A DNA stretch of 40,061 bases from Sporisorium sorghi (Eukaryota > Basidiomycota > Ustilaginomycetes > Ustilaginales > Ustilaginaceae), in NCBI GenBank assembly GCA_023212695.1, contig JALCCG010000183.1:1-40061 (forward strand), in the 5' to 3' direction. Of this stretch, positions 8,701 through 17,514 are shown one piece after another. The notes beneath the pieces were generated by a model. The model made no database searches. It worked only from the letters and a program-made list of their open reading frames with translations, and was not told where the DNA came from. Made by a program: the position numbers and the translations under genes. Positions within the stretch are counted from its first letter, which is position 1, and every line of letters starts with the position of its first letter.

Positions 8701-9193
8701 ATTTGATGTAAGAAGAATTAAAAAGTGGCGCTAGATCAAATACAAATGTCCAAACTCCGCGAAACGCCTTGCGAGACCGCTTCTGGACACTCGACCAACT
8801 TCAGAAAGCGGAAGGCGGCAAGTCGGAAGCCGCTTGCGTTTCTGCCAAGGCTTGCGAAATGCTGCCGCTTGCGTTTATTGCTCGACCTTCTTGAAAGACG
8901 ACATTGCGACGACCGATGTCCACCTTGGTCGATGCTTGGCAGCTTGCAATCGCTCGATCGGATGCGATGAGACAGAGGACGTGTTGGACGAGGAAACAAG
9001 GTTCAATAGCTGTCGACGAGGGTTTGACAAGGTTCCCACAGCGAGGGAAAAGCATGTCTCTCAAATTCAGCCCCGCCGCGATCTAAGCATGAGGTCTTGT
9101 CTTGATGTCCAAGCTTCCGCGACCTGCACTACAAGTTACATATCCGCTGGGGGAGGAAGGGTCCGGGTCCTTTCAAGCGACGCAATCAAAAGG
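8701..9193. other. gene-free stretch right of the AT-rich island
   Basis: GC returns to normal. A 13-bp direct repeat (GCCGCTTGCGTTT) occurs at 8829-8841 and 8864-8876. No coding region, tRNA or transposon protein is recognisable. The right part is presumably upstream DNA of the promoter at 9194. Confidence 0.4.
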
Positions 9194-9470
9194 GATAAAA
9201 AGCACACCCTTGCCATCCATCCGCCTATCCCACCCTCCTTGGGCGAGCCTGGTCCCCTCGCCCCCCTTCACTCGACCGTCCCCTCCTCGGCCACCAATCT
9301 CGACCACTCTCGGTCACCACTCTCGACCTCATCTCGCGCGAGCCTCTCCAACGCGCTCTCTCTCTCTTTCATCGTTTTTTCAACTTTTGTAAGTCTCGGC
9401 AAAGGCGGCAGGCAATAGCTGAGCGCACATCTTTTCTGACACCATATTTATTTTTTCGGCCGAATCACAG
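9194..9470 (+). promoter_or_regulatory. apparent promoter with spliced, ATG-less 5' exon
   Basis: A TATA-like GATAAAAAG (9194-9202) is followed by about 180 nt of CT-rich sequence without any ATG. Then comes a textbook intron: donor GTAAGT at 9389, branch-like CTGAC at 9436-9440, pyrimidine-rich tract and acceptor CAG ending at 9470. This is the usual layout of a highly expressed gene's leader in smut fungi. However, 9471-9905 holds only very short frames (for example a 23-codon ATG frame at about 9614), and beyond it lies an alcohol dehydrogenase on the opposite strand. It may be a non-coding or antisense transcript, or the promoter of a gene whose body was lost. Confidence 0.4.
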
Positions 9471-9905
9471 AGGGCGAAGGTCTTCCTTTGCCTAGTGGCC
9501 GGCTCTTCAGTCGTGCCATCGCCCGTGCCAGGGTAGGATTGCGCTCCGGCGCGTCAAAGTGCAGTTGTCTATCCCCAAACTATCGTCTGTCGATATGGTT
9601 CCACAGCGTCATCGATGAAACCTGCTTCTTTTATGAACGTTGCTCGAATCTACGAGGCTGTTCTTTCTTGTCGATTCGATCGATAACGAGAAGCTTCTGC
9701 GCTCGTCCTCCGTCAAATCCGAGTCGAGATAGCGACTCTTTGCAGTTGGGAGTGCCGTCAAAGCCATTCGGCGGCTATGATAAGAGGCAGCAGACACACA
9801 TTCGCACGAATCGATCTGGACGTCAAGTTGCGATGAAAATGGTATTCGGTATGTCAGGAGCATCGAGATTCGACATAATCAGGACGACAAAAAGGAACGC
9901 CAAAC

Positions 9906-10997
9906 CTAGAAGACCATGCAGAGGCGGCCCTGGAGCTTCTTCGAGTTGTAGTGCTCGGCCATGTCGTTCGCCTCGTCGACGCTGTACGTCTTTTCGATGA
10001 AGGTGGTGCAGCCGTTTTCGGCGTGCAGGTTGATCATGTCCTGGCACTGCTCGGGCGTGCAAATCAGACGACCTCGGATGGTCTGCTCCTTGAAGTTCAT
10101 GGCAAACGAGTCGAGCTCGAAAGGTCCATCGGCGGGCAGACCCACGTCGACGAGCTGGCCGCCTTTGCGGAGGAACTGCTGGCCAAACTTGATGAGACTG
10201 CGGTCCTCGCAGTTGATCACCACGCGGTCGACGCCCGGGTTGGTCTCATAGAAGCTTCCCGAGAGCTCCTCGGCGACCTTCGTTTGCGCCTCCTCCGAGT
10301 CGATCAGGAAAGTCTTGTCGGGCTTGAGGTAGTCGGGCGACTTGTTGGCGAGCTCCAGACCCTCCTTGCGGTTGTCGATGGCAACGACCTTGCAGCCCAT
10401 CGCCTTGGCGTACTGCACACCGAGGTGGCCAAGGCCCCCGATGCCAACCATGGCGAGCCACTGCCCCTTTTCTGGCTTGACGGCAAGCAAGGCTCCGTAC
10501 ACGGTAGCGCCGGCACAGAACAGCGGAGCAGCCTGATCCGAGGGGATGCTGTCCGGGACCTTGGACACGACACGGGCGTCGGCCTTCATGTACTGCGAAA
10601 AGCCGCCGTTGAGGGTGAGGCCGAGCATGCCAGGTAGCTTGTCGCAGAGCTGCTTGCCCTGCTTGCACGAGTCGCACTTGCCGCAGAAGCCGTACGTGTT
10701 GATGGAGCCGACGCGGTCGCCCACCTTGATGCCCGACTTTTCGGCGTCGGAGCCGGCCTTGACGACAGTGCCAACAGGCTCGTGCGAGCCGACGAGACCG
10801 GGCTTGGCGCCTTGCGACTCGTACACACCTTCCATGACCTGCAGGTCGGTGTGACAGTAGCCGGCAGCGGCGATCTTGACGAGGATGTCGTTGGGCCCGA
10901 GATCGGTGGGGACGTCAATGTCCTTGAACTCGTATCCCTTCTTGAAGTCCTTGATGGTGGCGGCGCGCATCTTTTGCGGGATGGATTCGCTCGACAT
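9906..10997 (-). CDS. zinc-dependent alcohol dehydrogenase (MDR family), NAD-type
   Basis: 363 residues, full length for a microbial class zinc ADH that oxidises alcohols or reduces aldehydes with NAD(H). ATG at 10997 (MSSESIPQKMRAATIKDF) is chosen because the in-frame extension upstream has no ATG. Catalytic zinc ligands are Cys48 (GYCHTD), His72 (SHEPVG) and Cys161. The structural zinc loop is complete: Cys105, 108, 111 and 118 in GFCGKCDSCKQGKQLC. The Rossmann motif GIGGLG is at 185-190, and Asp208 at the end of the second strand indicates NAD rather than NADP. No signal peptide, so cytosolic is likely. It is transcribed divergently from a second ADH across about 1 kb; a TATA-like TATAAG on the - strand (11093-11100) lies about 100 bp upstream of the start. 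The exact alcohol substrate is unknown. Confidence 0.93.
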   Translation of the reverse strand: MSSESIPQKMRAATIKDFKKGYEFKDIDVPTDLGPNDILVKIAAAGYCHTDLQVMEGVYESQGAKPGLVGSHEPVGTVVKAGSDAEKSGIKVGDRVGSINTYGFCGKCDSCKQGKQLCDKLPGMLGLTLNGGFSQYMKADARVVSKVPDSIPSDQAAPLFCAGATVYGALLAVKPEKGQWLAMVGIGGLGHLGVQYAKAMGCKVVAIDNRKEGLELANKSPDYLKPDKTFLIDSEEAQTKVAEELSGSFYETNPGVDRVVINCEDRSLIKFGQQFLRKGGQLVDVGLPADGPFELDSFAMNFKEQTIRGRLICTPEQCQDMINLHAENGCTTFIEKTYSVDEANDMAEHYNSKKLQGRLCMVF

Positions 10998-12028
10998 GGT
11001 TGCAGATCGCGGTGTATGCTGGAGTGGATGGGAGCGGTGCGAGCAGATCAAGAATAGATGTGATGGCTAGAAGCGGCGATTCTCTGAAGGTTCTTATAAG
11101 GAAAGTCCCGACCTGCAGCAGCTTTCGACGCGGGACAGGCACAACACACAGAAGCACACGACATCCGGCAGATCCAGCGCGCCATGACGGGAAAGCTCTG
11201 CCCTGCGACTCGGTGCAAGCTTGCAGAGGAGGACGAGTCGATGACGGCTGTCGGCTCGTGTTGGTTGGCCAGAGCAAGGAAGGCTGACTCACACATCCAC
11301 TCACGCTTGCTAAAGATCGGCCAACACTGACTGATTCTTCCGACAAATAGCTTCAGCGCGGGGTGTGATTCAGCGAAAACGTCACTCCCGAAAATCATGC
11401 CTTCATGCGCCTGAGGAGCGTAAATGTCTGTCGCACGACTCGTCGCGCAGAAGGGGCAAATTTGATAGAGCAGCTTCGAGGGACAGGTCATGGTATTATA
11501 TCGGCCGTATGTGTCTGAAGGCCTAGCCTAGCCTCCACCGTCAACGTGCCGCCGCTGTGGAGGTGGAGAATTGGACGGAGTTTTTTTTCTTTTGCTTCAT
11601 TCGGCTCGGCAATGTGTCGAACGACATCTGCACAGGCCACGAGCAGGAAGAGACCCTTGTCTGTCGTCCGTGCGCTTTTTGCCAGCTGCAGCAATGCCGA
11701 TTGTGCTCGCGAGCCAACAAGATTCAGTCGCTTTTGACCTGCTCCTCGTATCTCCGAACAGGTGGAGGCGGAGGCAGAGAGCGAGCGTGCTTCGGGAAGC
11801 TGAGTGTGTCTGCTGCGGTCGTTCTCAGCTGGCCGTATCTCTCCACCGCTTCTGATGCAGACGGCGACAAGCAGTTCGTCTCGAATAGATAAAGCCAGCT
11901 CTCTTCTCGCATTCCATCTCCTTCCGCCCATTATTGAAGCCCAACCTCCCTTCCCCTCACACATCCACTCTTCCCATTCCACCGTACTCCGGCTCAAGCC
12001 TACTTCCATCACGCAAACAACCAAGAAA
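10998..12028. promoter_or_regulatory. shared intergenic region between two divergent ADH genes
   Basis: 1031 bp separate the two ATGs. On the left a TATAAG lies in - orientation (11093-11100). On the right GATAAAG (11888-11894) sits about 135 bp before the + gene, followed by a CT-rich leader ending in AAGAAAATG. No coding frame of interest lies between. The arrangement would allow common control of the two dehydrogenases, but no specific operator is recognisable. Confidence 0.6.
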
Positions 12029-13157
12029 ATGTCGTCGCTGCCAAAGACCTACAAGGCTGCCGTCTTTGAAAAGCAAGGTGAGCCTCTTACCTTGAAGGAC
12101 GTCGAGCTCAAGCATCCCGAAGACGGCCAGATCCTCGTCAAGGTCGAGGCCTGCGGCGTCTGTCACTCGGACGCGCTCGTCCAGGCGGCGGCTCTCGGCC
12201 CGCTCCCTCGCATCCCAGGCCACGAGGTCGTCGGCAAGGTCGTCGAGGTCGGCCCGCACGTCACCAAGTGGAAGAACGGCGACCGCGTCGGCGGCGCCTG
12301 GCACGGTGGCCACGATGGCACCTGTCGCCAGTGCAACCGGGGCCTCTTCCAGATGTGCGACAATGCTCAGATCAACGGTGTCACCCGCGACGGTGGATAC
12401 GCCGAATACTGTCTGCTTCAGGCCGAAGCCGCTGTGCGTCTGCCTGCCGAGGGTGATGCTGTGCAGATGGCGCCCCTCATGTGCGCAGGTGTCACGGTTC
12501 ACAACGGCATCCGCAAGATGAACATCACTCCTGGCGAGATCGTCGCCATCCAGGGTCTCGGCGGTCTCGGTCACCTGGCAGTTCAGTACGCGAGCAAGAT
12601 GGGCTACCGAACCGTCGCGCTTTCTCGCGGCACCGACAAGAAGGACTTTGCCATGAAGCTCGGTGCGACCGACTACATCGACACCAGCAGCCAAGACGCC
12701 GCCGAGGCTTTGCAAAAGATGGGCGGTGCTGCCCTGATCGTCGCAACCGCGCCCAATCCGGCGCACATCTCGCCACTCGTGGGCGGCTGCAAGCCGTTGG
12801 GCAAGCTTCTCATCCTGGCACGTAAGTACGATGCAGTTGAAGTCCTATCTCATTTATGGTGCGGATCACTGACCAAGCATGTCTTGCCCTCGACGTCTTG
12901 ACGCATGTCCTGCCGATTGTTTTGTCGATACAGCCGTCGGCGACGTGTCGGTCAACTCGATCGCCATGATCACCAAGGGCATCTCGGTGCACGGATGGCC
13001 CTCGGGTCACGCGCTTGACTCCGAGGACGCTGTCGCCTTCAGCGAGCGTTTCGGCGTCAACTGCATGTGCGAGACCTTCCCACTGGACAAGGCCAACGAG
13101 GCATTCGAGCACATGATGTCCAGCAAGGCCCGCTTCCGCGCTGTCCTCACCATGTAA
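12029..13157 (+). CDS. zinc-type alcohol dehydrogenase (MDR family), probable NADP-type, two exons
   Basis: Exons 12029-12821 and 12934-13157 encode 338 residues. The 112-nt intron starts GTAAGT at 12822 and ends CAG at 12933. The join restores LLILAPVGDVSVNS, which fits the family well. Catalytic zinc ligands Cys45 (GVCHSD), His65 (GHEVVG) and Cys152 are present. The structural zinc loop is altered: HGGHDGTCRQCNRGLFQMC has Cys99, 102 and 110, but the first Cys is Asp96 (next to His95), a variant common in fungal ADHs. The Rossmann motif GLGGLG is at 176-181. Strand 2 ends in SRG instead of Asp, which suggests NADP(H) or mixed cofactor use. It is divergent from the ADH at 9906-10997 and convergent with the transporter at 13484. 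Likely an aldehyde or alcohol reductase; substrate unknown. Confidence 0.92.
12822..12933 (+). other. spliceosomal intron of the + strand ADH
   Basis: Starts GTAAGT and ends GATACAG. It contains in-frame stops, and its removal rejoins the conserved ADH frame in phase 1. It is the best-supported intron inside a coding sequence in this window. Confidence 0.92.
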
Positions 13158-13483
13158 GATCACCTTCCGATCGCTACTGTGCACGAACGGAACGTGATGC
13201 ATCATGTTTCACTTGGTAGCTCGTCGTCCTTACACGGTCATTTGATAGACCGAAGATGTGTGGTGATTTCTATTGAAGGTACAAGGCCCAGCGGCTGCCT
13301 CACCGCCAGGACAACCACGCTGGGTACGTCGCAAAGGGCGTAAACAACCAACGCAAACAAACAAACAAATTGCAAACTTGTGATCGTGGATATCATTTGA
13401 GAGTGAGTAAAAGTACAGATCGTCGCTGACGTGATGTAGGGAGTCGTGACAGGAAAGAGCAGGTGGGAAAGAAAAGCATCGAT
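13158..13483. other. convergent 3' intergenic region
   Basis: 326 bp between the stop of the + strand ADH and the stop of the - strand transporter. It must hold both polyadenylation regions. There is an A/C-rich stretch (about 13345-13370), but no hairpin terminator or small gene is visible. Confidence 0.6.
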
Positions 13484-15190
13484 CTAGGCAGATGTCTCGG
13501 CATGGGCGGCCTCCTTCTGAGCCTTCCAGAGAGCCACCTTCTCCTTCCTCAACTTGAGACTCTTCTTGACGTTGAAGCCGCCATCAAGAGTAGTGCGCAC
13601 CTCCTCGAGCGAGAGCAGCGAAGTCTCTGGGTAGAGGAAGTAGATGATGATGAGAAACACGGTGGTCAGGCCCGCGTAGAAGCCAAAAGCGCCCGAGGGG
13701 GTGGTGGCGTTCATGAGGCTGAGGAAGGTGGACGAGACAACGAGGTTGGCCGACCAGTTGGCTGCAGTCGAGATGGAAGTGCCGATCATGCGGGTTTCAG
13801 TCGAGTAAAACTCGCCCTGCTGCCAAGGAACATTGCCGAGACCAGTGGCGTACGCGCAGATGTAGAGGACCATGAAGACGAGCATGGCGGAAGTGTAAGA
13901 CTTGGGATAATCGTACCCCTCGACGAGGCGCTGGTTGGTGGGCTGGAGCATCTTGCCAAAGATGCCAGCGGTGCAGACAAGGAATAGGACGACGCAAGGC
14001 ATGGTCGCAAGGAGGAAGCGACGGCGGCCGAAACGATCAATGTACTTGAGCGGGATAAAGGTGCAGATGAAGTTGGCACCACTGACGATGAGACTCGTAG
14101 CTGTAGGATTGTGAATGCCCGCCTTCTGGAAGAGACTGGCACTGAAATAAATCAAGCTGTTCACGCCGCAGAGTTGCTGTGCGACGAGCGTGGTGCTGGT
14201 CAAGAAGACTGCACGTCTCGTAGGTAGGTCGGTCCAGACCTTGGCTATCCTTTGGATGAGGGGGGAATCTTCGACCTGGATGTGTTTCTGGAGGACGCCA
14301 ATCTTGGCGTTGATTTGCTCGGGAGTGGCCAGGGGATAGATGCGGGCGAGGACGCGGGTGGCTTCGTCGTCTCGTCGTTGCTTGATGAGGTAGCGTGGAG
14401 ATTCGGACATGAAGAAGTGGATGCCAAAGATCTGAACGATGGGAGGGAAGCACCCGAGGGCGATGATCCAGCGCCAGCCTGAAGAGACGTGTTGGAAGCC
14501 AGCTCCAATAGCATACGCTACCACTTGGCCACCGGTGACGGCGATGGAGTTGAGACAGGTGAGACGACCTCGAGCTCGCGCGGGGGAAAGCTCTTGCAGA
14601 TACACGGGCACGATTTGGGCAGCGGCTCCAACTCCAAAGCCCATCACAAGGCGCCCAGGGATCATGGTCCACTTCTTGTGTGCAGCAGCTTGGACGACGG
14701 CGCCGACGATGAACATGATGTCGCAGATGACCAAGGTCCACTTACGTCCGATCTTGTCGGCGACTACGCCGGCACCGAGGGCAGAGATGATGGCGCCGAC
14801 GATGAGAGCCGAGGTGATGAATTCCTTATCGCCATCGGTGAGGGGTCTGTTGTCAAGATCGTTGCCCACTTGTACTAGTGCACTGCTGATGACGCCAGTG
14901 TCGTAACCGAAGAGTAGACCGCCAATGGTAGCGAAGAAGGACAGACCCCAGAGGTAGGCGCTGTTACCTTCGCCCTGACCGGCAGCCTCGATGGCGGCTT
15001 CGTCGAGCACCTGGCTGAGTTCGGCTGCATCGATGATGCCCTCGGTAGACTCGACGGAGCGGGTAGCCAAATAAAGCTGGTTGAGTTGGTCGTGGTCGTT
15101 GGATGGCTTTAGGGAGAGCTTCTTGTCATCGGAGTCGAGGGAGTGAGGTTTCTCCTCGTCAGGAGTGAGGCTGAGGTCGCGGTCAGCCAT
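13484..15190 (-). CDS. MFS sugar transporter, myo-inositol/H+ symporter-like
   Basis: 568 residues from ATG at 15190 (MADRDLSLTPDEEKPHSLD), with about 12 predicted membrane helices. Sugar-porter hallmarks in order: GGLLFGYDTGVISSALV (first helix), DKIGRKW (loop 2-3), GRLVMGFGVG, PVYLQELSPARARGRL (helix 5-6 region), SESPRYLIKQRR, QQLCGVNSLIYFSASLFQ (helix 7), DRFGRRRFLL and PETSLLSLEEV at the end. The GYDTGVISSAL and NVPWQQGEFY motifs and the overall spacing resemble fungal Itr-type inositol transporters more than hexose carriers. The first 85 residues are an acidic cytosolic tail. It would move inositol or a related polyol across the plasma membrane with protons. Substrate choice is an inference from resemblance. 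Confidence 0.9.
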   Translation of the reverse strand: MADRDLSLTPDEEKPHSLDSDDKKLSLKPSNDHDQLNQLYLATRSVESTEGIIDAAELSQVLDEAAIEAAGQGEGNSAYLWGLSFFATIGGLLFGYDTGVISSALVQVGNDLDNRPLTDGDKEFITSALIVGAIISALGAGVVADKIGRKWTLVICDIMFIVGAVVQAAAHKKWTMIPGRLVMGFGVGAAAQIVPVYLQELSPARARGRLTCLNSIAVTGGQVVAYAIGAGFQHVSSGWRWIIALGCFPPIVQIFGIHFFMSESPRYLIKQRRDDEATRVLARIYPLATPEQINAKIGVLQKHIQVEDSPLIQRIAKVWTDLPTRRAVFLTSTTLVAQQLCGVNSLIYFSASLFQKAGIHNPTATSLIVSGANFICTFIPLKYIDRFGRRRFLLATMPCVVLFLVCTAGIFGKMLQPTNQRLVEGYDYPKSYTSAMLVFMVLYICAYATGLGNVPWQQGEFYSTETRMIGTSISTAANWSANLVVSSTFLSLMNATTPSGAFGFYAGLTTVFLIIIYFLYPETSLLSLEEVRTTLDGGFNVKKSLKLRKEKVALWKAQKEAAHAETSA

Positions 15191-16033
15191 GTCGAGTGAC
15201 GATCGATGCAAGCTGGTGTGTCGATGAATCTATGTGTGGATGTGTTGTTCAATGTTGGAGAGATGTCAAATGTTCGCAGGCGCCTTTAAATACGATGATG
15301 CTGAGCGAGGCAGAAGAGGGAGTGAAGGTGACGGTGGTGATCAGAGGAAAGGGCGAGAAGATTCCATGCGTGAAGGAGACGTGGATGAGCAAGGTGGGAT
15401 TATATGGTTGATGAAGAGCGCGAAGCTCGAAATGCACTTGCAGCAGCTCTCGCGTTTCGACGGGTTCCTTTGTGCTCAAAGACAGGGTCAGGTGGTCTCT
15501 CTCTCGCTCTCCTACAGAGAAAGGGAAGGGGCTCGGGACAACGGCACGCGGACCGGTGAAGTGTTCATGCGTGGCAGAAAGCAAGAAGCGAAAAGCGAAA
15601 AGCGAAAAGCGAGCTGAGCTTGCTGCGCTGTGCCAATGCTCTCTCGGTTTGCGCAAATTGACCGGTTCGGACGCAAAGGAGAATTCTCGGCGAAACGTGT
15701 TTTGGATTTCCGCTTGACACCTTGTGACCATTCGGGCTCAGTACAGCAGCTTTGCGACTCTGCGGAGTGTGTATGAGTGTAGTTGCTCTCGAGAAGAGAT
15801 TACTTGAGCATGGTAGTCAGCGAACGGAATGGGACACGGTCCGGTCAGAGCATGGTCGCTTAGGAGGCGGATTCTACTCGGTGCTTGGCTCGTCGAGCTC
15901 TGACCGAACTCGGACGCTTGACGGCGATCTCCTCGACACACACGTCAGCCGCGGCACTTGGCCTGCTTGCTGTCCATCGCAAGCCTTCGTTTGGCTGCAA
16001 AGAAGGATCTGCGGAAAAATTTTCAGCTTCTCG

Positions 16034-16071
<38 letters not shown>

Positions 16072-17514
16072 ACGCAGCCAAAATTCCACAAAGCAATTGT
16101 TCCGCACGAGAGTGAAAGACAAGGAGCGAGCGAGCCCGTCCAACTTCACGAACGGGCGGACGGGCGGAAGGGAGGCAGGCTTGCTGTGCAGCAACCACCA
16201 AGGACCGGTCACTTCTAAACGGGCTCATTTGACAGCGACCCCACAATCTGGTGGGTTCTAATTTACAGTACTGTACTGTACCGAGACGGCATTAGGGTCT
16301 TCTGGTACCACGAGTGCGGGGCGCACATCACTGTCAAACCCCACACTCTTCCAGGATTGTGTGGGGAAGCGGCAGATGGACGGTCGCTTCGATATTGACC
16401 GTTGCCGTGGCGAACGATGGATGCAGGCGAGGATGGTGGATTCGGGCCTTGGAGACGACACCTCTTTCGCCGAGCGGCCTCGTCGCGGCTTCTCAACCTC
16501 TCAACGCGTAGATTTTCTGCAAGATGTTTGACCGTGTGGAACACACAAAACGGGAATGCTGACGCAATCGACTTAACAGCTCTAAATTTGAATCGATCTG
16601 ATCGGCAGGCATCTTTGGGGACACCCCGATATCGACGAGCCTCTTGCCCCGCGTTGCTTTGCGGCTTTCTCTTCACATTCGGAGTCAGAACAGCAAGACT
16701 GTGCTTTCCGTCTCTGTCTCGTGCCAAGAGGGCAGCAGTCCAGAGGAAAAGTTGCGGAGATTGCTTTTTTGTTTTTCGAAACCCAGCCCAAGAGTTCCAG
16801 ACTTTGGCCAGGCAGCGAGCATCCCTTCTAGCACCTGCGCCATTCCTATCCGCCATTCTCACTCAATGTGAAGTTGGAGTCTCATCATTGATCCAAGTGG
16901 CGAATGTGAACATAGTCAGAGTTGGAGCAAGCCGTGAGAGCAAGGGAATGCCGATCTCCCGCTCCAGACACAGTCTCAGAAAATGCAATGCGGGATCCTC
17001 TCCTGCTGCAGGGTCGCATGAAGGAGACTCGCTGCGAAACGCCGTCGCCCTTTTTCCCCCCCTTTCCGCTGGGCTCAGCAGAAGGCTGCATTTTTTTTTT
17101 TTTTTTTTCGTCCCGCGTCGCTGCTCTGTTGCGCTCGCTGCACCGGCGATTCAATCTGAAATCGGCCTGCTTCCGAATCAAAGCCATCTAAGCGCATCGG
17201 GAATGGTCCGATTGTTCATCATCGTCTCGTCTCATCACGACCCATCACACTCGCATTCTCAACTCATTGTCACCATCTTTCTTTCATCACTTTTCGACAC
17301 ACAAACTTTTTCTCGCTCGCATCACCTCTCTCCTCCTCTCTGCTGCGCCGTAGACGGACAATCCGGTAGATCCCTTTTTCTTTCGACAAAGATGCAATTC
17401 ACCTTGATTCGCTAATTGAACCATTCCTAGACGCTGCGACTTTGGGTCATTCAGCACGACGCGATTCATACCCACCATCGCGACCTCTCACTTGCATTGT
17501 CTACGGCTCGCTGA
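15191..17514. other. large intergenic region between transporter and RhoGEF
   Basis: 2.3 kb without a recognised gene. Next to 15190 is the transporter promoter on the - strand. Visible items are a GCGAAAA tandem (about 15588-15611), a (TC)n microsatellite (16037-16065), a palindromic TACAGTACTGTA run (16264-16275), the solitary Fanzor 3' block (16887-16972) and an 18-nt poly(T) (17091-17108). Toward the right end a CT-rich leader precedes the RhoGEF. A branch-like CTAAT (17412) and acceptor CCTAG (ending 17430) suggest an upstream intron in that gene's leader. Confidence 0.5.
16887..16972 (+). repeat. solitary second copy of the Fanzor 3' block
   Basis: 86 bp matching 2487-2575: 82 of 89 alignment columns are identical, with the 26 bases ending in CTCCAGACACA unchanged. 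Flanks on both sides are unrelated to those of the first copy, and no Fanzor coding remnant lies next to it. This copy folds better. GAGC (16938-16941) pairs with GCTC (16961-16964), and after a 2-nt AA bulge GGGA (16944-16947) pairs with TCCC (16957-16960) around a 9-nt loop. It lies about 0.6 kb upstream of the RhoGEF open frame. It could be a guide-RNA gene acting in trans, a non-autonomous element end or a relic. Confidence 0.85.

Noticed and set aside
9951..10637. 228-codon + strand frame opposite the ADH gene
   Set aside because: It is the mirror frame of a highly conserved, codon-biased ADH on the other strand.
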